DNA of 38,757 nucleotides from Bacteriovoracaceae bacterium UBA6153 (lineage in GTDB: Bacteria > Bdellovibrionota > Bacteriovoracia > Bacteriovoracales > Bacteriovoracaceae). Under the pieces are notes generated by a model, which saw only the letters and a list, made by a program, of their open reading frames with translations, did no database searches and was not told the DNA's origin. Shown here piece after piece: positions 16,477 through 23,384 of this stretch (the stretch's first letter is position 1; every line of letters starts with the position of its first letter). The position numbers were made by a program, and so were the translations under genes. The stretch covers positions 1 through 38,757 of the forward strand of contig DIUR01000005.1 in assembly GCA_002428265.1 (NCBI GenBank), given 5' to 3'.

Positions 16477-16662
16477 TTATTCCTTAACTTTTAATTCAAA
16501 ACTTTGATCTTTTAAAACTTGTTCTAATATGGATGTCACCAATTTTTGTCGAGAGAGCTTATGCTTCTTAGCCAATTTGGTTGTTTCTTCCAAAATTTTT
16601 TTTGGAAGTCGAAATGTGACAGGAACCAAAGGATCTTTGGGTTTTTCTTTTATTACTTTCAT
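16477..16662 (-). CDS. Ribbon-helix-helix regulator heading the defence operon
   Basis: A 61-aa basic protein. After a short tail, VPVTFRLPKKILEETTKLA (residues 13-31) and HKLSRQKLVTSILEQVL (34-50) give one beta strand and two helices in the CopG/Arc ribbon-helix-helix pattern. Such proteins dimerise and bind palindromes. A perfect 11-bp inverted repeat lies 18-44 bases upstream of its start, so it probably represses its own operon. It is followed by the DUF499 gene with a 3-base gap. It could instead be an antitoxin-like protein, but no toxin partner is next to it. Confidence 0.7.
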   Translation of the reverse strand: MKVIKEKPKDPLVPVTFRLPKKILEETTKLAKKHKLSRQKLVTSILEQVLKDQSFELKVKE

Positions 16663-16679
16663 ATACTAAACATTGTTAC

Positions 16680-16706
16680 TTTTGATTGCTGATCTAGCAA
16701 TCAAAA
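16680..16706 (-). promoter_or_regulatory. Operator-like perfect inverted repeat upstream of the defence operon
   Basis: TTTTGATTGCT and its exact complement AGCAATCAAAA are separated by 5 bases. The repeat lies in the 5' region of the first defence gene, which encodes a ribbon-helix-helix protein, so it is a good candidate operator for autoregulation. It could also form an RNA hairpin in the leader. No clear -35/-10 pair is read with confidence. Confidence 0.6.
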
Positions 16707-16797
16707 AATGATTCTTTCGAATAGTTGACTAATAAAGTCCCCATATCAAATAGGAAGTAATACATCTCCCTACTCATCTTCTAAAATAAACTAAACC

Positions 16798-16830
16798 ATC
16801 CCCGACATTAAGGAATAATTAATCGGGGAT
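16798..16830 (-). terminator. Hairpin, likely terminator of the small minus-strand genes
   Basis: ATCCCCGA and TCGGGGAT form an 8-bp stem with a long, partly self-complementary loop. On the minus strand it is followed by GGTTTAGTTTATTTT, which is T-rich. It lies 80 bases after the end of the 16910 gene. The remaining bases of the 16707-16909 gap show nothing else. Confidence 0.5.
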
Positions 16831-16909
16831 TGAAAATTGGCCAGATGCAGATTTAAATCTTGCAGAAATGTTAATGCTTTAAATGTCTACAAATTGTAGC
16901 AATACGTTC

Positions 16910-17251
16910 TTATGAGAGGCATGAACTTACATTAATTCCCCTCTCGAGTTCTGCAACTTCCCCATTATGAATTGATATTAATTGTTCTTCTTCATCACTT
17001 AATCCTCTTACTCCTGGGAGATCACATCTGAATGCAAAATAAATTTCCGAGATCTTGTCATAATCAAGAAACAAATTTCCGAGTCCAAAGGTGTTAAGAA
17101 AAGCATAACTTCCACGCAGTATAAGAAAGCTGAAGCGAAACGCTTCCGCTTGAATTTCTGTACCATTTCCTTCCATCAGCTCTTCTTTTAAAAGTTCAAA
17201 AATAACGTAAGCTCTTCTCTTGGTAATTTCATCTAAAACTAGCATTTTCAT
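16910..17251 (-). CDS. Unknown 113-aa soluble protein
   Basis: Starts at the ATG overlapping the stop of the upstream gene (ATGA); a second ATG two codons later has a better-spaced GGGGG and could be used instead. The N-terminal helix (ITKRRAYVIFELLKEELMEG) and a central region with AFRFSFLILRGSYAFLNTF are helical and hydrophobic; the end is acidic (SDEEEQLISIHNGEVAELE). I recognise no family. It is coupled to the small membrane protein gene, and the pair lies between the defence operon and the integrase, as accessory cargo. Confidence 0.5.
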   Translation of the reverse strand: MKMLVLDEITKRRAYVIFELLKEELMEGNGTEIQAEAFRFSFLILRGSYAFLNTFGLGNLFLDYDKISEIYFAFRCDLPGVRGLSDEEEQLISIHNGEVAELERGINVSSCLS

Positions 17252-17466
17252 TTCCCCCAATAATTATTTGAATGATTAGTATTTCTATTAATGTCCTTTA
17301 CGGAGCTTGAACTTTCGCCAGCACTCGCACCAAAGAGCGGCGTATCAGGCAAATCAGATTTTCTTAAAATAGCTCCTATTGATATAAGGGCCATTGATAC
17401 TGAACCGAGGATATTCCCACATATCAAAAGCTTTTCGGCGAGACTTAATTTAGAAAGATTGTGCAT
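17248..17466 (-). CDS. Small single-helix membrane protein, unknown
   Basis: A 72-aa protein with one strong transmembrane segment (LLICGNILGSVSMALISIGA, residues 13-32) and a polar, Ser/Asn-rich tail. GGAG precedes the ATG. Its stop overlaps the start of the next gene, so they form a two-gene unit. Function unknown; a small membrane plus soluble pair on an island could be a toxin or immunity module, but nothing in the sequence shows this. Confidence 0.5.
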   Translation of the reverse strand: MHNLSKLSLAEKLLICGNILGSVSMALISIGAILRKSDLPDTPLFGASAGESSSSVKDINRNTNHSNNYWGK

Positions 17467-17572
17467 CGTTTACTCCATAGTATTGGCGTTGTTACCAATC
17501 AACTTTTACCAATAAAAAGTAACTACTTGGTACAAGCTAATTGGCAATAATGCCTAAACTTAAGGGAATAAC

Positions 17573-17839
17573 ATGCAAGAAATTAAATCGGAACTACTGC
17601 TAAAAAATGCGAAAGAAAACAAAGATCAACAAAGCTCAAAAAAGAAAACTTCATCAAGTGAGAAAGCCTGGGACTGGCAGCCAATTGCTATAGATCTTTC
17701 AATCTCTGCAGCAAAAGGAATTATTTCGGGATTCGCCTTAAAATTGGGCTCAGAGATTTACAGTCAGTCATTCAGCCGAAACGTGACGAGCTCTTCTTTA
17801 AAAGTACTAGATGGTGGAAAGACTTCAATGGCAATTTAA
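17573..17839 (+). CDS. Unknown 88-aa protein
   Basis: AAGGGA lies 8 bases before the ATG. The N-terminal half is Lys/Ser/Gln-rich and probably disordered (residues 1-32). The second half has a moderately hydrophobic amphipathic segment (IDLSISAAKGIISGFALKLG). No family is recognised. It is divergent from the 17466 gene, and the 106-base gap between them holds several TTGG/CCAA half-repeats that may be regulatory. Confidence 0.45.
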   Translation: MQEIKSELLLKNAKENKDQQSSKKKTSSSEKAWDWQPIAIDLSISAAKGIISGFALKLGSEIYSQSFSRNVTSSSLKVLDGGKTSMAI

Positions 17840-17894
17840 TCATGGCCTCATGGATGAGGCTCTTATTGCTTTGTAAATCTACTCTTTTACTAAC

Positions 17895-18152
17895 TTAAAA
17901 TTGTTCATTCATTGGCAAAATTTGATTAGCATATTCTGGCTTCCATGCTTTGTGTCTGGGAGTTAAATATCCATATGACCAACCTGGAAATTCCTCTTTC
18001 CATTTTATGTATGTGCTCAAATCAATAACTGAAATGCAATTATTCACATCTTCTACTCCTTCTAAAAAACGATGATAGTGAGCAATGTGAATATCCATTG
18101 CCCTACCACTTTTTTTTAGATCTTCCCTTTCTTGATAATTCAATAATTTCAT
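17895..18152 (-). CDS. Unknown 85-aa protein next to the integrase
   Basis: A soluble protein rich in aromatic and charged residues (MDIHIAHYHRFLEG, then YIKWKEEFPGWSYGYLTPRH). It lies 49 bases after the integrase stop on the same strand and may be read from the same transcript. I recognise no family; the acidic/aromatic composition would fit a small regulatory or anti-defence protein, but there is no direct evidence. Confidence 0.45.
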   Translation of the reverse strand: MKLLNYQEREDLKKSGRAMDIHIAHYHRFLEGVEDVNNCISVIDLSTYIKWKEEFPGWSYGYLTPRHKAWKPEYANQILPMNEQF

Positions 18153-18201
18153 TATGCAATCCTTCGCAAAATAATAATTGTTAAAACATAACGACTGAAA
18201 A

Positions 18202-19257
18202 TTAATCTAAAATGTCATCTAATGCATTTGTAGCTCCTTTAAGCATGATGCCGGATTTTCTTAAGTAGCGGGCCATCGTTTTTAGATCTGCCCAACCTGC
18301 CATTAACATAACTTTTACAGGCTCAACTCCTCTATTTAAAAGCATAGTACAATAAGTTCCTCGAAGATCATGAAAACGCATTCTCGGTAAGCCTAAAGCT
18401 GCTAGAAAAATTTGTAATTCTCTTGCCTGCTCTCCTCTGGTCCATTTATCAAGTCTTGGAAGAACAAAATCGTTTTCTCTTTTACGGTATAGATCTTCTA
18501 AAATTGGGATTAGTGGATTTGGAATTTCGAGAACTCGATGCTGTCTATTTTTAGGGTAAGGCTTGAACCCAACCTTGCTATCCCAAGCTTCTTGTACGAA
18601 AATTTTTCTACTTGGGATATCAACTGATTTCCATTTTAAAGCGTAGAGCTCTCCGCTGCGCATGCCAGTAAATATTGCTGTTGCCCAAACTGGATACCAA
18701 TCAATACCAGAAGCTTCAGCTGCTGATAAAAATATTTTAATTTGCTCTTCATTTAAAACTGCTTCAATTTTATCACCAATCTTGAACTTCATTTTTGGCA
18801 TTGGATTATTTAATATATAGCCATTCTCTAAAGCAAATCCAAAAACTCCATTCAAATACTTCCACATACTTTTTCGTGTACTCTCCGATAAATGAGAAAG
18901 ATCTTTCAATAGAAGCTCTCGGATTGCTCCTGCTGCAATATTCTTAATAGCCATTTTTCCCCACTTCGAAAAAGTATGAGCCCTCAATGCTGTTTCGTAG
19001 TTTTGATGAGTTTTCGCTGTCCAACTTATTCCCTTGTTGTAAGCTATAAATTTCTTAACAACCAATTCCCATGTCTCTCCTGACTTTTCTAAAAGCTTCC
19101 TTTCAATTTCAATTACGAGACTTCTCTCAACTCTTTTGGCCTCCGCTTCGGACTTAATACCTATTCGTTTTAATGAAATAGGTGGACCTCCTTGTCGTGG
19201 TCTTTTTGAAAGTGATACTGAAAAAAGACCAGTAACTGGATCCTTTTTAATTCCCAT
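18202..19257 (-). CDS. Tyrosine recombinase (integrase 1)
   Basis: 351 aa. The N-terminus has an arm-type DNA-binding region (LSKRPRQGGPPISLKRIG), followed by a SAM-like core-binding domain and the catalytic domain: TGMRSGELYALKW (catalytic Arg), RFHDLRGTYC (His-x-x-Arg), MLMAGWADLKTMARYLRKSG (Trp in the second His position and the nucleophilic Tyr). It starts 11 bases inside the preceding excisionase-like gene, so the two are coupled. The related integrase at 24586-25734 shares the blocks WYPVWA/WYPIWA and TGMRSGELYAL. It should catalyse integration and excision of this or a nested element. Confidence 0.85.
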   Translation of the reverse strand: MGIKKDPVTGLFSVSLSKRPRQGGPPISLKRIGIKSEAEAKRVERSLVIEIERKLLEKSGETWELVVKKFIAYNKGISWTAKTHQNYETALRAHTFSKWGKMAIKNIAAGAIRELLLKDLSHLSESTRKSMWKYLNGVFGFALENGYILNNPMPKMKFKIGDKIEAVLNEEQIKIFLSAAEASGIDWYPVWATAIFTGMRSGELYALKWKSVDIPSRKIFVQEAWDSKVGFKPYPKNRQHRVLEIPNPLIPILEDLYRKRENDFVLPRLDKWTRGEQARELQIFLAALGLPRMRFHDLRGTYCTMLLNRGVEPVKVMLMAGWADLKTMARYLRKSGIMLKGATNALDDILD

Positions 19258-19477
19258 CGGTGTACTCCTTGATTGATGATCGATTGATTTTTAAACCTCT
19301 TGGATTGCTCTCAATAAGTGCAATCAGTTCATCAAGCTTGTACCTATTTAATCTTCCAAATTTATAATAAGGAACTACGCCCAGAGATGTTAAATTTCTA
19401 AGTTGTTTTTCAGAAATCCCCATTACAATTGATGCTTCTTTACTGTTTAAAAATAGCTTTTCTGGTGCTTTTATCAT
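19247..19477 (-). CDS. Excisionase-like HTH protein (Xis 1)
   Basis: A 76-aa protein with a MerR/Xis-type helix-turn-helix (HTH_17): LNSKEASIVMGISEKQLRNL, then PYYKFGRLNRYKLDELIALI. The order strand-helix-helix-wing matches small recombination directionality factors. It overlaps integrase 1 by 11 bases. GAGGGG precedes the ATG. It should control the direction of recombination and may repress its own promoter; the 200-base region upstream is shared with the divergent 327-aa gene. Confidence 0.75.
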   Translation of the reverse strand: MIKAPEKLFLNSKEASIVMGISEKQLRNLTSLGVVPYYKFGRLNRYKLDELIALIESNPRGLKINRSSIKEYTDGN

Positions 19478-19544
19478 TTTTATATCCCCTCAAATAAATC
19501 AAGATCAATCCTCGTCATTTCCAACGCTATAATATGAGATGGAC

Positions 19545-19562
19545 TATTTCTTGTTTCCTAAG
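19545..19562 (+). repeat. Repeat copy 1, TATTTCTTGTTTCCTAAG
   Basis: First of two identical 18-bp direct copies, 110 bp apart. It lies in the divergent region between the Xis 1 and 327-aa genes and is followed at once by ATTCTTAG, giving a small CTAAGATTCTTAG palindrome. A third, inverted 15-bp copy is at 20660-20674. Confidence 0.85.
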
Positions 19563-19654
19563 ATTCTTAGCCAACTATCTAATTCAATAGTTGTCTTTTT
19601 AAATCACCTCAAATAACTTAAAAGCTCTTTAAGCATTATAATTAATAAAAAAGG

Positions 19655-19672
19655 TATTTCTTGTTTCCTAAG
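19655..19672 (+). repeat. Repeat copy 2, TATTTCTTGTTTCCTAAG
   Basis: Identical to copy 1. It ends 7 bases before the ATG of the 327-aa gene, occupying the place of its ribosome binding site, which is otherwise weak. A bound protein here, or pairing with the inverted copy at the end of the gene, could therefore limit translation. Confidence 0.85.
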
Positions 19673-19679
19673 TTTTAAT

Positions 19680-20663
19680 ATGGGTAGAAAGGCAAAAAAA
19701 AACATAGATAGAAAAGATGAATACGAAAAAATCCTTACGCCATATTATATTGGCCTACTAAAGGATTGGGATGTTCTCTGCGATAGCGATTCTGAAAAGT
19801 ATATTTTTTCGACTCATACGCGTAATAGCTTCGACCAAAGAATGGAAGTGGAATATTTTATAAGAGCTACTAAGACCTTTCAAAAAAACATAGCAAAGAT
19901 AGCTGAATTAAAAGACCTAGAAAGTGATAATGAAATCACAATTGGAAAACGAATTAACATTAACTTCGAACTTTCTCAGATCAATTGCGAAGTTCTACAA
20001 ACTGAAAACGAGCTAAAGATATATTATTATGATGTGAACACCATTTATAATACACACCCACTCCCGCCACATCTAAAAACACGTCATCTAACGTTTGAAC
20101 ATGAAGGCAAATATATCAATCCAATGTATGGGATCTTTGACAGTAAAAAAGACATCGCCAATTTATCAGAAAAAACATTGTTTAAAATGTTGGCTAATTC
20201 GAAGCTTCTTCCTAGTGTGAAAAATATCGCATCTTTCTTTTATTTCATACTCTCTGAAGAAATATATTTTTCGTACTATTCATCCAAAAACAAACAAGCC
20301 GTAAGCGCGAGAGATGAAAGACCCGACATTGATGAATTAAAAACGAATGAGGACTACTATAGTTATATTGATTGTCTCAAAAACTCAACTGGCCTCAAAG
20401 ACTTACTAAACTTTACATTTCAGAAACAAGATCTATATATCTTAATCTTACGTATGCACGGAGTGGGTATTGATCGCATCATAGAGGACGAAAATATTTA
20501 TCTTGGATTGATTTACGGTGATAAAATTAAAAAAATAAATATTTCATCAAAGAAAAACATTTCAACGCGCTATTTTAAAATATGTTCATTCCTAGGACAA
20601 TACGGCCTAGAACTTATTGATAACACTCAAAACAAGAAATATAAAACTCCAACCTTTGGTTAG
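19680..20663 (+). CDS. Unknown 327-aa protein framed by 15-bp repeats
   Basis: I recognise no family. The N-terminus is basic (MGRKAKKNIDRKDEYEK). The rest is rich in Tyr, Asp, Glu and Lys with long mixed helices and strands (ENELKIYYYDVNTIYN, KNIASFFYFILSEEIYFSYY). A central ARDERPDIDEL and a late MHGVGIDRIIEDE could be functional sites. Repeat copy 2 ends just before the ATG and the inverted copy overlaps its stop codon. The gene is divergent from Xis 1 and 68 bases upstream of the primase-helicase gene, so a replication initiator or copy-number regulator is the simplest guess, not shown by any motif. Confidence 0.6.
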   Translation: MGRKAKKNIDRKDEYEKILTPYYIGLLKDWDVLCDSDSEKYIFSTHTRNSFDQRMEVEYFIRATKTFQKNIAKIAELKDLESDNEITIGKRININFELSQINCEVLQTENELKIYYYDVNTIYNTHPLPPHLKTRHLTFEHEGKYINPMYGIFDSKKDIANLSEKTLFKMLANSKLLPSVKNIASFFYFILSEEIYFSYYSSKNKQAVSARDERPDIDELKTNEDYYSYIDCLKNSTGLKDLLNFTFQKQDLYILILRMHGVGIDRIIEDENIYLGLIYGDKIKKINISSKKNISTRYFKICSFLGQYGLELIDNTQNKKYKTPTFG

Positions 20664-20674
20664 GAAACAAGAAA
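20660..20674 (-). repeat. Repeat copy 3 (inverted), TTTCTTGTTTCCTAA on the minus strand
   Basis: The plus strand reads TTAGGAAACAAGAAA, the exact complement of 15 bases of copies 1 and 2. It overlaps the last codon and stop (TAG at 20661-20663) of the 327-aa gene. With copy 2 it makes an inverted pair about 1 kb apart that frames the gene. Confidence 0.85.
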
Positions 20675-20731
20675 CTGAATCAGCTCCGTAGGAAAGTAGA
20701 TAAAAAATCTTTTTTTCCAAAGGAGCAAATC

Positions 20732-22981
20732 ATGCAAAAGAGCTATTTCACACATTTCAAAAATGTAAAAACGGCAAATGGAGTATTTCAAGAAGGAGAT
20801 ATCGCAAAATATCTTATCGAGAGTTCGTTTATCAGCTCCAAGAAGGAAGGAGCTTGCTTTAGCATGGCCCGCTTTAAATCTAACAAACGTAGCAACAAAA
20901 ACTTCATAGAAGCCTCCGGTGTTCCATTTGATTTTGATCATGTGAAAATTGAAGTACTCGCAAATATAAAGCAAACTTTAAGTGATGAAAATATTCATGC
21001 TATTCTTTATTCAAGCTTCAGCAATGGATTGATTGACGGGACAGCTAACTTTCGCGTTGTTATACCTTTCAGTTACGCAGTTAACTCTGAACAATTTCTA
21101 AAAATCTGGAATACATTGTCAATTAAGTTTGATTTTAAGAATGACATTGCCTGCAAGGACCCTTCTCGAGTTATGTACGTTCCTGCCACTCATCCTGACC
21201 GAAAAGACAAAGCATTTTTTGAAATAATTGATGGCCTCAAATTAAATCCTGATGATTTTCTTAAGAAAAACTATACGTTGCTAAAAGATCTTCCAGCAGC
21301 ACTTAATAATCTTAAAAATGATCCTGCAAAAATTGGAAGAAACACTTGGTTAACCTCAGAGGCTGGTAAATTAATTACTCAAGGGATTACAGAAGAAACG
21401 CTAAAAAAAACATTAACTCAAATTAATAAGAATAAATTCACCACGCCCCTTCCTGAAGATGAGGTCAATTCTATTTTAAAATCTGTTTCAAAATATATAA
21501 AAACAAATGAGGATAATAGCTTCCATGAAACTTTTTTCAATAAGAAGAAAGGAAAAAAAGAAAAAAAGGAAGCTATTAATCCTAAAGATATCTTTAACCA
21601 GCTATCAATAAAATACAACTTTCTATATCTTCAAGGAGACTATTATGTGTTCATAGATGAACATAACTACTGGAAGAAAGTTGATCGTGAATACTTCGAT
21701 ACACTAATAGCTAAAGCAGTAATCGCCTCGGGGATGGATTTTTATAAATCAAAAGAAGTCTCAAACATTAAACAGGCTGTTCAAGTATTTGCCACAAAAA
21801 AGCCACAACCTATTCCTTTCTGGATAACAAATGATCCACTTCAACCAATAATTAAAACCTTAAATGGCAGCATTCTTCTCCAAAACATGCTTGTGAACAA
21901 AGACTTTTTCCAATCAGGAAAAAATCCAGACTATCTTGATACCGGTCATAGAAGTATAGTATTTGATACAAATTCGACTTGTCCGAGTTGGGATAATTTC
22001 CTAGCTGAGATGTTATCAAGAGAACAAATAAATCTACTTCAAGAGTACTTTGGATACTGTTTAATTCCTGACACATCTCTTGGAAAGATGCTCTTCCTGA
22101 TCGGTGAAGGTGCTAATGGCAAATCAGTCATATGTTTAATGTTTCGTTTAATCATTGGAGAAAGTTATTGTTCATTCATCCCGCTAGAGGCAATGGATAT
22201 TAAGAGGACATATAATTTATCATCCATGATAGGTTCGTTAGTCAATATTTGTGAAGAAATTGGAGAAATAGATAAAGCAGAAGAAGGACTTCTCAAGAAT
22301 CTCGTAACTGGAGGTAGAATAACTGTTGAAAAAAAGTTTAGAGACCCCATTGATGTAACATTCAAAACAAAGCTTATTTTTGCAACCAATAACTTTCCGA
22401 AATTCAGAGACAAAACTAGTGGCCTTTGGCGCAGGATAATTCCCATTTCTTTTGAAAGACAAATTCTAGACGAGTCTAAGCAAAATAAAAATCTAATCAA
22501 TCCTGAATGGTGGAATCAATCTGGTGAATTGCCAGGAATTTTAAATTGGGCCCTTGAAGGCTTATGTAGACTCAAAAAAAGAGGGCACTTCATCCAATCA
22601 GAGGAAATCAACGGATACCTGAAAAAGTTAAAATTAATATCAAACCCCACATTAGAATTCATAGAAGATAATCTTGCATTTAAAAATTGTAGCGAACTTC
22701 CTACGACGAAAATTTATGTTCATTATACTAATTGGGCAAAAGAAAATGGATTTTCAGTTTTATCTGCAAATAGCTTTGCTGAACAAGTTAAAAAATGTTT
22801 CGGCAACCAAGTTCACATTAATAAAAATCCTGTTTATAGAAATGGCGCAAGAGTGCGGGTATGGATGCATTTAGAAATGAGAAATGACATTTCAAATAAC
22901 GATCAAGGCGTGATTGCTAATAGCAGCTTCCCTGAACCAGATAGTACTGTTGACACAGACGACACGGATTACTTGTTTTAA
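20732..22981 (+). CDS. P4-type primase-helicase (AEP primase, PriCT, SF3 helicase)
   Basis: 749 aa with AAGGAG before the ATG. The N-terminal part contains GVPFDFDHVKIEV (around residues 69-81) and DPSRVMYVPATHPD (around 144-157), typical of an archaeo-eukaryotic-type primase whose Asp-x-Asp holds metal. A PriCT-like helical region (WLTSEAGKLITQGITEETLK) follows. The C-terminal SF3 helicase has Walker A GEGANGKSV (around 457-465), Walker B NICEEIGEIDKAEE and FATNNFPKF with WRRIIPISFE. Such proteins start replication of phages, satellites and plasmids. It probably lets the excised island replicate. It is the second gene after the divergent region, and the repeat pair frames its upstream neighbour. 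Confidence 0.85.
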   Translation: MQKSYFTHFKNVKTANGVFQEGDIAKYLIESSFISSKKEGACFSMARFKSNKRSNKNFIEASGVPFDFDHVKIEVLANIKQTLSDENIHAILYSSFSNGLIDGTANFRVVIPFSYAVNSEQFLKIWNTLSIKFDFKNDIACKDPSRVMYVPATHPDRKDKAFFEIIDGLKLNPDDFLKKNYTLLKDLPAALNNLKNDPAKIGRNTWLTSEAGKLITQGITEETLKKTLTQINKNKFTTPLPEDEVNSILKSVSKYIKTNEDNSFHETFFNKKKGKKEKKEAINPKDIFNQLSIKYNFLYLQGDYYVFIDEHNYWKKVDREYFDTLIAKAVIASGMDFYKSKEVSNIKQAVQVFATKKPQPIPFWITNDPLQPIIKTLNGSILLQNMLVNKDFFQSGKNPDYLDTGHRSIVFDTNSTCPSWDNFLAEMLSREQINLLQEYFGYCLIPDTSLGKMLFLIGEGANGKSVICLMFRLIIGESYCSFIPLEAMDIKRTYNLSSMIGSLVNICEEIGEIDKAEEGLLKNLVTGGRITVEKKFRDPIDVTFKTKLIFATNNFPKFRDKTSGLWRRIIPISFERQILDESKQNKNLINPEWWNQSGELPGILNWALEGLCRLKKRGHFIQSEEINGYLKKLKLISNPTLEFIEDNLAFKNCSELPTTKIYVHYTNWAKENGFSVLSANSFAEQVKKCFGNQVHINKNPVYRNGARVRVWMHLEMRNDISNNDQGVIANSSFPEPDSTVDTDDTDYLF

Positions 22982-23384
22982 TGTTTCATCGAGAGAAAAA
23001 TAAAGTGAAAGTGAATAACATGAAGAGAGTAAAGTAATATTACGCGTGTCATATGTGCCATAAAAAAACTAACTACAAAACTCTCTTGTGTAGTTAACAC
23101 AAACTACACACTTTCATCACGCCCCCTGATTTAGATGGATTTACAAGGACATACCATTTTTAGCTTTCAAGTTTAAAAACACACCAACTCTCCAGAATCT
23201 TTACGATTCTGGAATTGAGTTTTTCACGAATGAACTGGTGTTTAAGTTGGTGGACTCGGGATCGCTGATTAAAATTCAACCCCATGGCCCATATATAGTA
23301 TCAATGTAGCATAGGTTTTTTTAAAATCAAAACGTGTGCATTAAATTAAATCTAAAAATTTGATTTGAACTACAAAAGTGGTTT
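22982..23384. other. Convergent intergenic region with several inverted repeats
   Basis: This 403-base gap lies between the primase gene (plus) and the Fic gene (minus). It contains TGTGTAGTT-6-AACTACACA (23087-23110), a likely terminator-like or binding repeat, and a nested structure at 23181-23252 described separately. No ORF with a convincing start is seen. Position next to a replicase and an integrase would fit an origin, attachment site or small RNA. Confidence 0.5.
23181..23252 (+). ncRNA. Structured element with two alternative pairings
   Basis: A perfect stem CCAGAATC-TTTAC-GATTCTGG (23192-23212) sits inside ACTC/GAGT. The flanking CACCAACT (23182-23189) can pair with AGTTGGTG (23245-23252), or as ACACCA with TGGTGT (23236-23241). 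Mutually exclusive stems suggest a regulatory RNA or attenuator, but single-strand origin or recombination site are also possible. No tRNA can be folded from it. Confidence 0.35.

Noticed and set aside
20660..20974. 104-codon minus-strand frame over the primase start
   Set aside because: Antisense to the well-supported primase gene and to the repeat copy; no family likeness.
23245..23270. Second tRNA-like attachment site (TTGGTGGACTCGGGATCG)
   Set aside because: Shares only TGGTGGA with the left-edge candidate, does not extend into a tRNA T arm on either side, and is part of the local hairpin system.
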